Shown in pieces: positions 41,019 through 49,252 of a DNA stretch of 64,000 nucleotides. The notes under the pieces were generated by a model. It was not told the DNA's origin. It saw only the letters and a list, made by a program, of their open reading frames with translations, and did no database searches. Position 1 is the first letter of the stretch; each line of letters begins with the position of its first letter. The stretch is taken from contig NZ_JAPEPI010000001.1 of assembly GCF_026340305.1 (NCBI RefSeq), forward strand, positions 1 to 64,000, read 5' to 3'. The DNA is from Streptomyces sp. NBC_01381. GTDB taxonomy: Bacteria > Actinomycetota > Actinomycetes > Streptomycetales > Streptomycetaceae. The position numbers and the translations under genes are program-made.

Positions 41019-41862
41019 GACATCGCCCGAGGAACAGATCCAGGCGTTGCAGGACCTTCAGTCGAACCTGACGCGCGTCCTGGTCACGGTCGCGGTGGTG
41101 GCGATGGCCTTCACAGCGACGAACGTGACGCTGTTCGCCATCGAGCACCACATCCCCGCCGTGATCGCCTGGCTCCTGGATCCGATAGTGGCCGTCGCCC
41201 TGGGCGCCGTCCTGATCGTGGACGGCAGGCTCTCGGAGCACGGGGTGCACCCCTCGGGGTGGGCCACTGGGCTGCGCTGGTTCACCGGCCTGAGCACGTG
41301 GCTCATGAACTGCTGGTCCTCGCTGTGGCCCTCCGGGGCCCCGTTCGGGGTACCGCGGCAGGTCGACCCGGCCGGGCTGGTGCTGCACTCGATTCCGCCT
41401 GTCCTGCTGATCGTTCTGGCGGAAGCCATCACGTTCTACCGGCGCGCGATCCTTGACCGCATCGCCGTCCTGCGTGACCAGGTGGACACCCCGCACCCGA
41501 CGGTGGACACCCCCGCCGGACACCCGGTGTCCGCCCCGTCCACCCCGCCCGCACCCGCTCCGGTGGAGCGGACGGCTCCGGCCGCATCTGCGCTGGTCAT
41601 CTGCGGGGCACAGAACGTGTACACGCTGCCTGTCCCCCCGCGCACGGACGAAGAGTCCGACGGCGGGCGGGAGGTGGAGCGGCTGTCCACTGAACAGGCC
41701 CTGGACGTCATCCGCGTGTGCTGGATGCAGGGGGAGTCCATCCGGGCGGCTGCTCGGCAGTCCACCCGTTCACCGTCCTACGTCCAGACCGTCTACGCCC
41801 GGCTGAACGCCTCGCAGGAAGAGCCCGCGCAACTGGCTCTGACCGTCGGCGGTGGGGGCTGA
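41005..41862 (+). CDS. DUF2637-type membrane protein
   Basis: 285 residues from the GTG at 41005 (ATG at 41008 equally possible). Four hydrophobic segments in the first 150 residues, then a Pro-rich linker and a C-terminal HTH-like module (RVCWMQGESIRAAARQSTRS, about residues 230-270). Membrane part plus DNA-binding-like tail is typical of the DUF2637 proteins carried by Streptomyces conjugative elements and suggests a role in transfer or spread. Confidence 0.7.
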   Translation: MMRRKTSPEEQIQALQDLQSNLTRVLVTVAVVAMAFTATNVTLFAIEHHIPAVIAWLLDPIVAVALGAVLIVDGRLSEHGVHPSGWATGLRWFTGLSTWLMNCWSSLWPSGAPFGVPRQVDPAGLVLHSIPPVLLIVLAEAITFYRRAILDRIAVLRDQVDTPHPTVDTPAGHPVSAPSTPPAPAPVERTAPAASALVICGAQNVYTLPVPPRTDEESDGGREVERLSTEQALDVIRVCWMQGESIRAAARQSTRSPSYVQTVYARLNASQEEPAQLALTVGGGG

Positions 41863-42245
41863 TGTCGGCGGCCTGGGGCAAGTGCTACGACCCCACCGGC
41901 GCCCGCTACGGCATCCCCACCTTCCTGTGGCGGCTGGCTCCCGATGGCCTGGCCACCCGGCGGCAGTTACGGGCCCGGGGCCTGCGGCCCGGCGGACAGC
42001 CGATCGCCGCACAGGTCATGGTCCAAAACCGTCGCGCCGGCGGAGTCCGGGTCGCCTACCTCTACCGCATCGACCGCGCGGCCAAAGTCCGTCCGATGAC
42101 CTCGCGCAAGTGGGGTGCACTGGCGCTGGCGATGCTCGCTCGCCGCACCTGCCCGCGCTGCGAGCTGGATGTCGGCTACTGCATCCCGCGCTCGAAAGGC
42201 ATCTGCGGCCTGTGCATCGCCACCGAGGAACAGCGCATCGCCTGA
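41862..42245 (+). CDS. RRQ-motif zinc-ribbon protein
   Basis: 127 residues; ATG overlaps the previous stop by one base (TGATG). Contains RRQLRARGLRPGGQP, the RRQRL-type motif common in AICE proteins, and a C-terminal CPRC ... CGLC zinc ribbon. Probable nucleic-acid-binding protein of the element. Confidence 0.7.
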   Translation: MSAAWGKCYDPTGARYGIPTFLWRLAPDGLATRRQLRARGLRPGGQPIAAQVMVQNRRAGGVRVAYLYRIDRAAKVRPMTSRKWGALALAMLARRTCPRCELDVGYCIPRSKGICGLCIATEEQRIA

Positions 42246-42269
42246 ACCCACTTCACCTGGGAGTTTCCC

Positions 42270-42581
42270 GTGAAAACCACGTCTGTGCGCCGTCGCGTCA
42301 TCTCGCTGCTCATCATCGGCATGGCCCTGACGGTCGCCGTCTCCATCGGTGTCCGGCTCGCCTCCTACGGCGTGCCGCTCGCCCTGATCATCCCGTGCGT
42401 GCTCGCGGTCCTGTCGTCCTCCGTGTGGCTGCTGATCCGCGTGGAAGAGGCCATCGGCGCGACGGTGCACCGCTGCACCGCGCACGGCTGCACCTTCCAG
42501 GTCCGCCTGCAGAACGCGGATGCGGTCGAGGAACGGCGTTGGCAGGAGATCGCCGCCGCGCACCCCGCCCACCGTGTCTGA
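42270..42581 (+). CDS. Small membrane protein of the AICE
   Basis: 103 residues, GTG start. Two membrane helices (about 10-31 and 36-57), then a short cytosolic tail with RCTAHGC, a possible zinc knuckle. Resembles spread (Spd) proteins in layout only. Confidence 0.6.
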   Translation: MKTTSVRRRVISLLIIGMALTVAVSIGVRLASYGVPLALIIPCVLAVLSSSVWLLIRVEEAIGATVHRCTAHGCTFQVRLQNADAVEERRWQEIAAAHPAHRV

Positions 42582-42609
42582 CCGGCCGATGCCCGTGAGG
42601 AGTCCCGCC

Positions 42610-42843
42610 GTGACCGCTCCGACCGCTGCTGACACTGCCGTTGGGCTGGTCAGCTTCCACTACATCCTGACCGCGCAGCTCCGTGACGGCGATCGGGCGA
42701 CGCTCTCCGACGTCATCCAGGCCGACCCGGCGCGCGTTTCCCGCGCGGACCTGTACCAGCACATCCGCGAGTTCGCGGCCCGCAAGTTCGGCTACGGCGC
42801 CTTCCTCGTTCTGTTCTTCTCGCTCGAACGCAACGCGCTCTGA
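42610..42843 (+). CDS. Small AICE hypothetical protein
   Basis: 77 residues from the GTG at 42610 with GAGGAG 7 nt upstream. An HTH-like or helical small protein (TAQLRDGDRATLSDVIQADP) with a conserved-looking FGYGAFLVLFFSLE end. Unknown function. Confidence 0.55.
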   Translation: MTAPTAADTAVGLVSFHYILTAQLRDGDRATLSDVIQADPARVSRADLYQHIREFAARKFGYGAFLVLFFSLERNAL

Positions 42844-42936
42844 CCTGCACGTTCCCGAAGCCATGCGCAGGGCCCGGCCGCCTCCCTTCGACCGGTGCGA
42901 CCGGGCCCTGCCTCCTCCCGAAGGAGTGCACACAGC

Positions 42937-44613
42937 ATGACCGACCTGAGTACCGAACCGGTAGTGGCCCCGGCCGCTCCCGAAGCACCCCCCGACACCC
43001 CACCCACTCCCGACACTGCCCCGGCAGACGACACGACGGGCGAGTTGGCGCACACACCGGGCGGCTACCCGGTGCTGCCCCTGGCCTTGTCCGGTGCGAA
43101 CACCACCGCGGGCGTCATCGGCGCAGGTGGCTTGGCCGGTGGCCCGATCGGCGCCGCCGCTGCGGCTGGCGGAGTGGCGCTGCTCGGCAGCATCGCCGCC
43201 CTGACTCGCGCCCGCCGTCTGGCCGCCGAGGAGCGGAAGACGGATCCCCGCGCAGCCACCACCGGCCGCACTACTACCCCCGCCAAAGGCGCTGGTACTG
43301 GCAGCGGTGCCCGCAAGCCCGCCTCGCCCGCCCCCTCGCAGGGCCGCGGCTCGCGTGCGGGCGGCACGAGCAGCAACGGCTCGCGCACCGGCGGCCCCGC
43401 TGGCCGGGGGAAGACAGGCAATGCGCGTACGGCGTCGCCCAGTTCGGGCCGCAGCGGTCCGTCCAAGGCGGGCGGGCGCACCGGCTCCGGACGGGGCGGC
43501 CTGGGCAAGCACAAGGCGCCCGCAGGCCGAACCGACCGTGCGGGCGGCGCCCACAAGGCCCCCAAGGGGCTGGGAGCCCGTTCCGGGACGGCCGGAGGCG
43601 GTGCGGGGAAGCTGAGCCAGGCGCGCGCGGCGCGCGCGGCCAACACCCGGCAGAACCCAACCCGTTCGGCCGCCCGCAACCAGGCCAAACAGGACCGGCG
43701 GGCGGTCGCCGATGCCCGCCGGGACGCCAAGACGGCTGCTCGGCAGGCCAAGGACGACCAGGGCCGCGGGCGGCTTGGCCGCGCCGCTGCCTGGGGTGGC
43801 CGCAAGGCCGCCTCCGGAGCGCGTGCACTGATCAACCGGGCGCGCGATCGCCGCGATCGGGCCACCGACGCCAAGCTCGCCGACCAGCGAGCCGCCGCGA
43901 GGAAGGCGCCTGCACGCAGGAAGGCCCGGTGGGCGCTGTGGCGCTCCGCGGCCCGGATGTTCGGCCGACGGGTGCTGGCCGGGGTCCTGGGCGGTGCGCT
44001 GGGACTGGTCGGCTTCGTGACCAGCCCGATCGGCCGCAAGCTCGGCATCCCCTGGCTCATCCACCCCGGCCGTCGCCTCTACCGGCGGATGGTCGATGCG
44101 GCCCGCATGGATCGCGCCCTGCGGGACGCGCAGATCCGCAAGACCCGTGGCGAGGAAGAGGCCAAGGCCGACGCCGACGCTGCGGGCCACGACGCGATCG
44201 GGGATCGCGTCGAACGCCCCGCCCGCCTCATCCCGGTGTCCTACCCGACTGCTTCGGAGGTTGTGAACGTGTCTGGTTTCAAGTTCGAAGAGGCCGCGAG
44301 CGAGATGCAGAACGCCGCGGCGACGTACGACCCGGACACCAACATGGAGGTCGTCGAGATGATCGACAACCTTCCCGCCGCGCTGGAGTGCGTCGCCAAG
44401 ACCTTCCTGATCCTCGCGGAGCGCTCAGATCAGGAGTTCGCCTTCGAGAAGCAGGTCGCCGACGGCTTCGACGACATCTACAAGACCCTGCTCAACGCCG
44501 TGGACTCTGCGGTCGAGCTGGGCCCGTTCTTCCGCCAGGTCCACGAGCAGGACATCGCCCGCCACGAAGACCCCCGCAACGGGTCCGAGGCCGAGAAGAA
44601 GTGGAACGTCTGA
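42937..44613 (+). CDS. Large basic Ala/Gly/Arg-rich AICE protein with membrane helix
   Basis: 558 residues; ATG at 42937 after GAAGGAG. Pro/Ala-rich start, a hydrophobic pair at about 50-90, a long low-complexity Lys/Arg/Gly/Ser region (about 95-340) likely to bind DNA, one hydrophobic segment near 350-370, and an acidic folded C-terminal domain (from about 430, SGFKFEEAASEMQNAAATYD). It precedes the tra gene by 2 bp. Similar proteins accompany TraB translocases in Streptomyces plasmids; probably a transfer partner. Confidence 0.65.
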   Translation: MTDLSTEPVVAPAAPEAPPDTPPTPDTAPADDTTGELAHTPGGYPVLPLALSGANTTAGVIGAGGLAGGPIGAAAAAGGVALLGSIAALTRARRLAAEERKTDPRAATTGRTTTPAKGAGTGSGARKPASPAPSQGRGSRAGGTSSNGSRTGGPAGRGKTGNARTASPSSGRSGPSKAGGRTGSGRGGLGKHKAPAGRTDRAGGAHKAPKGLGARSGTAGGGAGKLSQARAARAANTRQNPTRSAARNQAKQDRRAVADARRDAKTAARQAKDDQGRGRLGRAAAWGGRKAASGARALINRARDRRDRATDAKLADQRAAARKAPARRKARWALWRSAARMFGRRVLAGVLGGALGLVGFVTSPIGRKLGIPWLIHPGRRLYRRMVDAARMDRALRDAQIRKTRGEEEAKADADAAGHDAIGDRVERPARLIPVSYPTASEVVNVSGFKFEEAASEMQNAAATYDPDTNMEVVEMIDNLPAALECVAKTFLILAERSDQEFAFEKQVADGFDDIYKTLLNAVDSAVELGPFFRQVHEQDIARHEDPRNGSEAEKKWNV

Positions 44614-44615
44614 CC

Positions 44616-46799
44616 ATGTCGACACACACCGAGGCCAGCGTGACCAGGAAGAACTCCAAGACCACGAAGGCCGATTCCGCGGTGGACCTGCCTACTGGCC
44701 CGGTGTGGGACTGGGCGGCCGGTCACGGACCTGTGACCGGCGCCCTGTCCGCCACCACCGGCGCCTTCGCGGTGGCCACCTGCGGCACCGCCACCGGCAT
44801 GCCGCCCGGCTGGGCCCTGGCCGTCGGCACCGCCGGCGCACTGGGCCATGCTGCGGCCGGGATCCGGCTGCGCAACGCGGGACGCACCATCGCCGCCCGC
44901 GCCGCCTCCTGGCTCGTAGGAGGCGGCTGGACCACGTGGGCGATGACGCAGGGCCCGCTCACCTGGCAGGCCCTGGGCTCCCTGGCCGCTATCGGCGTGG
45001 GCATGGGCGCGGCCACCCGCTCAACCAACCTCTACGAAGAGGCCCGCGAGGAAGAAGCCCTCGCGGCCGGACAGCGGCAGGTCGTCGCGGAGTTGTCCGC
45101 CGAGCGCCGTGCGGTCGCTGAGGAGTGGGCGGCCCGCATCGAGCGCGTCTGTGGTCTGCGTATCCGGATCCTGGCCATCGAGAAGTGGGCGGCCGGGACC
45201 GGGTTCACCATCGACGCGGAGCTGCCCGGCGGTGCCACCTACGACGCGATCGCCAAGAAGTCCGCGGCCCTGTCTGCCGACGCGCAACTCCCGCACGGCT
45301 GCACCGTCACCTCCGGACCTGGTGTCCACCAGGGCCGCACCCTCATCGACGTGGGCACCGTCAACGTCCTGATGAAGGAATCCACCTACCCCACCGGGTA
45401 TGGGCCGCTGTCCATCCACACCGGCATCCCGTGGGGGTATCGTTCCAACGCGGAGGAGATCCTCACCTACCTGCGCGAGCAGTGCGCGCTGGTGGTCGGT
45501 CCGACCGGGTCGGGCAAGACGAACATGGTGCACGTCATCCTGGCCGGGTTCGCCCGCGCCACCGACGTCCTGACGTGGGTGATCGACCTGAACGCCGGGT
45601 CGGCGGGCCTGCCTTGGGTGCTGCCCGCGCTCGAATCGAGCGGGTCCGGGCGTCCGGTGCGGCCGGGCATTGACTGGCTCGCCTCCACCTACGACGAAGC
45701 CCTCACGATGCTCGAGACCGCGCTCGCGGTGGCCCGGCATCGCAAGGTGGCCTACCAGGAGCTGCTCGCGCGGGAGAACACCGACCTGCTGCCGATCAGC
45801 CCGTCGATTCCGCAGATCGAGCTGGTCATCGACGAGGGCGCGGAGATCCTGGTCAGCACCGACCGCCAGATGCGCAAGCTCGCCGAGAAGATCCTGGAGA
45901 CGATCCGGATCGCCCGCGCGATGGGCCTGCGCACCGTGCTCACCGCGCTGGGGGCCACCGGCTCCGTGCTCGGCAACCTGATGATCCGCCGGGAAGCCAA
46001 GGTGCGCGCCGCGCTCACCGGCGGCGAGACCGAGGGCATGGACCTCTCCAAGATGTTCCCCGGATCGCGCGGCCTGCGTCCCGAGCAGGCGCCGTACAAG
46101 GGCTCGGGGTTCATGGCCACTCCGGAATCACCGGCCGGGCTGTTCAAGGTGTGGCGGATCCTGCCTCAGCAGATCAGCGAGATCGTCACCGCCACCTCGG
46201 AACGGCACCCGCGCATGGATGCCGTGTCCGCCAAGGCCGCCGGAGAGGCATACGCGCGGCGCTGGGACGCCGACCGCATCGCCTGGATGCGCTCGCCCGA
46301 CGCCGCCCCCGCCGACACCGGGCAAGGCCCGGCGGTGCCCGGTGTCGAGACACCGGGTGAGCGGCGCGGACTGAACCTGTCCGCGCTGCGCGAGCCGGAC
46401 CAGAGCGCCGGATCCGAACCGAGCGCGGAGGACGAACTCGCCGCCCGCTTCCTGGAACAGATCGACAAGCAGTTCGGCACCACCGAAGAACCCCGCCCCA
46501 AGCGCGAGCCGCGCCCGGAGCGGCCGGGCCTGAACCTGTCCGCCTTCCGCAAGACCGACAACGACCAGCCCGCCGAGAAGGCCGCTGGAAGCGAGAGCGG
46601 CCCGGAGTGGCTCGGGGAGGCGATCGACGCGATCGAATCGGCCGGCGCGATGGGCATGCGGCCCTCCGCCGTCGCGGACCTGGTCCGCAAGGACCGCAAG
46701 ACGGTCCGCGCCGCCCTGCAAGAGGCGGTCGCCCGCGGTGAGTTGGTCTACCGCGAGAACGGCCCGCATTCCGCCTACATCCACCCCGACCACGCCTGA
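44616..46799 (+). CDS. traB: FtsK/SpoIIIE-like DNA translocase (TraB-type conjugation protein)
   Basis: 727 residues. N-terminal hydrophobic segments (about 40-85 and 98-132), linker, then a motor domain with Walker A GPTGSGKT (295-302) and Walker B LVIDEG (403-408). Two repeated RxGLNLSA motifs are in the linker after the motor. A winged-helix domain at the end (about 660-727, MRPSAVADLVRKDRKTVRAA) is the expected clt-binding gamma-like domain. Moves double-stranded element DNA between mycelia. The repeat cluster at 46824-46946 directly after it is a candidate clt. Confidence 0.9.
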   Translation: MSTHTEASVTRKNSKTTKADSAVDLPTGPVWDWAAGHGPVTGALSATTGAFAVATCGTATGMPPGWALAVGTAGALGHAAAGIRLRNAGRTIAARAASWLVGGGWTTWAMTQGPLTWQALGSLAAIGVGMGAATRSTNLYEEAREEEALAAGQRQVVAELSAERRAVAEEWAARIERVCGLRIRILAIEKWAAGTGFTIDAELPGGATYDAIAKKSAALSADAQLPHGCTVTSGPGVHQGRTLIDVGTVNVLMKESTYPTGYGPLSIHTGIPWGYRSNAEEILTYLREQCALVVGPTGSGKTNMVHVILAGFARATDVLTWVIDLNAGSAGLPWVLPALESSGSGRPVRPGIDWLASTYDEALTMLETALAVARHRKVAYQELLARENTDLLPISPSIPQIELVIDEGAEILVSTDRQMRKLAEKILETIRIARAMGLRTVLTALGATGSVLGNLMIRREAKVRAALTGGETEGMDLSKMFPGSRGLRPEQAPYKGSGFMATPESPAGLFKVWRILPQQISEIVTATSERHPRMDAVSAKAAGEAYARRWDADRIAWMRSPDAAPADTGQGPAVPGVETPGERRGLNLSALREPDQSAGSEPSAEDELAARFLEQIDKQFGTTEEPRPKREPRPERPGLNLSAFRKTDNDQPAEKAAGSESGPEWLGEAIDAIESAGAMGMRPSAVADLVRKDRKTVRAALQEAVARGELVYRENGPHSAYIHPDHA

Positions 46800-46823
46800 A
46801 GCCGGTCACTCACCGCTACCGGG

Positions 46824-46946
46824 TAGTGGGTAGTGGGGCACACCCCACTACCCACTAGAACACCCCACTAGCGGGCCACATCCCGTGAACAGGCGTATTT
46901 CTACTCGGGACCCCACTACCCACTACCCAGTATCCCCACCCCACTA
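46824..46946 (+). repeat. Candidate clt locus: eight copies of CCCACTA
   Basis: The heptamer CCCACTA lies on the top strand at 46844, 46851, 46864, 46912, 46919 and 46940, and on the bottom strand at 46824-46830 and 46831-46837. The first four copies form a perfect 15-bp-arm hairpin (46824-46838, 46843-46857) with a CACA loop. In Streptomyces plasmids the TraB recognition repeats lie just downstream of traB, as here. The exact octamer differs from ones I know. Confidence 0.65.
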
Positions 46947-47024
46947 CAACCACACACAGTAACCATCCGGCAGGCGGCATCACCTCAGTGATGCCGCCTG
47001 TTCTGCGTTCCCGGGAGGCCGCTT

Positions 47025-47216
47025 GTGCTCGTGACTCTGTCCGCCGTCGCCCTCTTTGGGGTGCTGACCTTCGTCCTGATGCGCGGTCGCTACGTCGGCC
47101 CGCTCGCCGCACTCGTGCTCTTCCTGTTCGGCTTCTTCACCGCCGACACCGGCGCGGCCGATGCCGTCCGCGCCATCTGCCGCGCGTTGGTCGGCGCCCT
47201 CAGCTCCGTCTCCTGA
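47025..47216 (+). CDS. Short hydrophobic AICE protein
   Basis: 63 residues, GTG start after GGGAGG. Two membrane helices with a GRY turn between them. Probably a spread-type or holin-like small membrane protein; not identified. Confidence 0.55.
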   Translation: MLVTLSAVALFGVLTFVLMRGRYVGPLAALVLFLFGFFTADTGAADAVRAICRALVGALSSVS

Positions 47217-47247
47217 CAACCCGGCACGGTCCGGAAGGGAGCACCCT

Positions 47248-47562
47248 ATGCACCACACCGAACCGCCCGGAATCCTCGCCCCGCACATCCCCGCCGATGC
47301 CTACCGGCGCGCGGAAGCCACCGGGCAGCCCGTCGTCATCGTTGTCCAGTCCACCCCGCAGACCGGACGCCCGCTGCGCCACTACCTCTACCCCATCGCC
47401 GTCGCCACCGCCGGATCCATCGGCCTGCTCGGCACCGTCGCCATGTTCCTGGCCCTGATCGACTTCGCCGCCCACACCGCCGAACTCCTCGCCGGAAGCG
47501 CAGCGGGCTCCCTCGGCATCGGCGGGATCACCCTCAAACTCGCCCGCACCAAGGGCGAATGA
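47248..47562 (+). CDS. Small AICE membrane protein
   Basis: 104 residues; ATG at 47248 after GGAAGGGAG. Soluble N-terminal half, then two membrane helices (about 48-69 and 76-95) ending in a basic tail. Layout resembles small Spd proteins. Function not known. Confidence 0.6.
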   Translation: MHHTEPPGILAPHIPADAYRRAEATGQPVVIVVQSTPQTGRPLRHYLYPIAVATAGSIGLLGTVAMFLALIDFAAHTAELLAGSAAGSLGIGGITLKLARTKGE

Positions 47563-47579
47563 CACCAAGGAGAATCAGC

Positions 47580-48032
47580 ATGTCGCTCGGAGAAACCCCG
47601 ATCAGCATCGTCGGCAACCTGACCGCCGACCCCGAGATCAAGTTCACCACCGGCGGGGCCGCGCTCGCCAAGTTCACCATCGCCGCCACCCCGCGCGTCT
47701 TCGACCGCGAGAGCAATCAGTGGAAGGACGGCACGTCCACGTTCTTCCGCTGCTCGGCCTGGCGCCGCCTTGCTGAACACATCGCGGAGTCCCTGACCAA
47801 GGGCTCCCACGTCGTCGCCTTCGGGCGCATCCGACAGCACAACTGGGAGACCCCCGAGGGCGAGAACCGCTCGATGCTTGCCGTCGAGGTCGACGAGATC
47901 GGCGCCTCGCTGCGCTTCACCACCGTCGCCATCAACGGCAAGACCGCAGCCAAGGCCGGTGCGTCCAGCGACGCGTGGGCCACCGACGGCGCCTCTGCCG
48001 ACGCGAAGTTCAGCGAGAAGCCCCCGTTCTAG
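47580..48032 (+). CDS. ssb: Single-stranded DNA-binding protein (element copy)
   Basis: 150 residues from the ATG at 47580 after AAGGAG. OB-fold: ISIVGNLTADPEIKFTTGGA and WRRLAEHIAESLTKGSHVVAFGRI are typical SSB. The C-terminus is short and ends SEKPPF, so the PPF-type end is kept but the acidic tip is weak. It would support replication of the excised element. Confidence 0.93.
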   Translation: MSLGETPISIVGNLTADPEIKFTTGGAALAKFTIAATPRVFDRESNQWKDGTSTFFRCSAWRRLAEHIAESLTKGSHVVAFGRIRQHNWETPEGENRSMLAVEVDEIGASLRFTTVAINGKTAAKAGASSDAWATDGASADAKFSEKPPF

Positions 48033-48036
48033 ATCC

Positions 48037-48116
48037 GCCCGGGGCGGGCCGCCCATCTCGCCAAAGACTTCGCGGCTCGCCCCGGTCTCCCGTTCTGATC
48101 ACACAAGAGGAGACCC
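48037..48116 (+). repeat. 80-bp direct repeat, copy 1
   Basis: 75 of 80 positions equal 49168-49247. It ends in the AGAGGAGACCC ribosome binding site of the methyltransferase and contains a GC-rich inverted repeat. Together with copy 2 it flanks the methyltransferase gene. Confidence 0.9.
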
Positions 48117-48118
48117 GT

Positions 48119-49165
48119 GTGGTGAACACTCCCGCCTTACCGCGGCTCGGTTCGCTGTGCACCGGCTACGGCGGCCTGGACATGGCCGTACAGCAGACCT
48201 TCGGCGGCTCCCTCGCCTGGGTCGCGGACAACGACGCCGGAGCCGCCCGCATCCTGGCCCACCGCTACCCGGACGTACCCAACCTGGGCGACATCACCGC
48301 CGTCCGCTGGGCCGCCCTGGAGCCGGTCGACATCGTCACCGGCGGCTACCCGTGCCAGCCCTTCAGCTCCGCCGGCCATCGGAAGGGAACCAAAGATGCC
48401 CGCCACATCTGGCCCGACATTGCCCGTGCCCTTGGCGTTCTACGACCCCGGCTCGCGGTCTTTGAAAACGTCGCAGGGCACCTTTCTCTCGGATTCGACA
48501 CTGTCCTCGCTGACCTTGCCCGCATCCGGTTCGATGCGGACTGGATCTGTGTACGCGCGTCCGACATCGGCGCCGCCCACCAGCGCAACCGGCTCTTCCT
48601 GCTCGCCTGGCCTGCCGACCCCGGCCGCCAGGGACTGGCGCGGTGGCGGGCAGAGCGGACAGCTCCCCACCGCGGTCTCCCTGCTGCCGACGCCTTCTAC
48701 ATCCGAGAACACCGGTCCGGGGCACGCGGCGCAGGGCGGGATGAACCTGCGGCACGTCGTCTCCCTGCTGCCCACCCCCAGGGCGTCGGAGAGCGAGAAC
48801 CGGCAGACCAAGCGCAGCCCGTCACAGGAAGCCGGGACACACGGCAAATGCCTGGCCGCAGAGGTGGCCAGCCTGCCGGTCCCGGCGGCGCCGACTGGGC
48901 CGAGTACGGCCCCGCCATCGCCCGCTGGGAAGCCGCCTGCGGACGCCCCGCTCCCCGGCCAACTGACGCTGTGGGACGCCTGAACCCGCCGTTCGTGGAA
49001 TGGCTCATGGGCCTGCCCGCCGGGCACGTCACCGACGTGCCGGGACTCTCCCGCAGCGCACAGCTCAAGGCACTCGGCAACGGTGTGCTGCCGCACCAGG
49101 CCGTGCACGCCCTGCGGCTGCTGCTCGCACCTGCACGGGCCGAGCACTTCACGTCCGCCGCATAG
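48119..49165 (+). CDS. DNA cytosine-5 methyltransferase
   Basis: 348 residues from a GTG at 48119 (or 48122). Motif I SLCTGYGGLD, motif IV GGYPCQPF with catalytic Cys79, ENV (motif VI), QRNRLF (motif VIII) and the C-terminal motif X GNGVLPHQA are present. Between about residues 165 and 255, the target-recognition region, the codons have unusually low GC at third positions and the chain is Arg/Ala/Gly-rich. That coincides with another open frame (48396-48983) of normal composition, so this stretch may be double coded. Probably protects the element or modifies the host; no cognate endonuclease is seen, so it looks like an orphan. Confidence 0.88.
   Translation: MVNTPALPRLGSLCTGYGGLDMAVQQTFGGSLAWVADNDAGAARILAHRYPDVPNLGDITAVRWAALEPVDIVTGGYPCQPFSSAGHRKGTKDARHIWPDIARALGVLRPRLAVFENVAGHLSLGFDTVLADLARIRFDADWICVRASDIGAAHQRNRLFLLAWPADPGRQGLARWRAERTAPHRGLPAADAFYIREHRSGARGAGRDEPAARRLPAAHPQGVGEREPADQAQPVTGSRDTRQMPGRRGGQPAGPGGADWAEYGPAIARWEAACGRPAPRPTDAVGRLNPPFVEWLMGLPAGHVTDVPGLSRSAQLKALGNGVLPHQAVHALRLLLAPARAEHFTSAA
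48396..48983 (+). CDS. Nested protein in another frame of the methyltransferase gene
   Basis: 195 residues, ATG at 48396, wholly inside the methyltransferase gene in a different frame. Contains three LPTP motifs (LPTPAARDW, LLPTPSTSEN, LLPTPRASESEN) and SLKTSQGTF / SGSMRTGSVY, a pattern I recall from actinophage and element proteins near C5 methyltransferases. Third-position GC is high in this frame between about 48600 and 48850, whereas the methyltransferase frame is poor there. No clear ribosome binding site precedes the ATG, so translation is uncertain. Either a real nested gene or the remnant of a frame-shifted recognition domain. Confidence 0.5.
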   Translation: MPATSGPTLPVPLAFYDPGSRSLKTSQGTFLSDSTLSSLTLPASGSMRTGSVYARPTSAPPTSATGSSCSPGLPTPAARDWRGGGQSGQLPTAVSLLPTPSTSENTGPGHAAQGGMNLRHVVSLLPTPRASESENRQTKRSPSQEAGTHGKCLAAEVASLPVPAAPTGPSTAPPSPAGKPPADAPLPGQLTLWDA

Positions 49166-49167
49166 AC

Positions 49168-49247
49168 GCCCGGAGCGGGCCGCCCATCTCGCCAAAGACT
49201 TCGCGGCCCGCCCCGGTCTCCCGTCCTCATCACAGAAGAGGAGACCC
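49168..49247 (+). repeat. 80-bp direct repeat, copy 2
   Basis: Lies directly before the prim-pol gene and supplies its ribosome binding site. Contains the perfect inverted repeat GCGGGCCGC / GCGGCCCGC. Five mismatches to copy 1. Confidence 0.9.
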
Positions 49248-49252
49248 CCAGC

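Noticed and set aside
48119..49165. Methyltransferase as a frameshifted pseudogene
   Set aside because: One frame is open from start to stop with motifs I, IV, VI, VIII and X in place, so a simple frameshift does not fit; the unusual middle is reported as possible dual coding.
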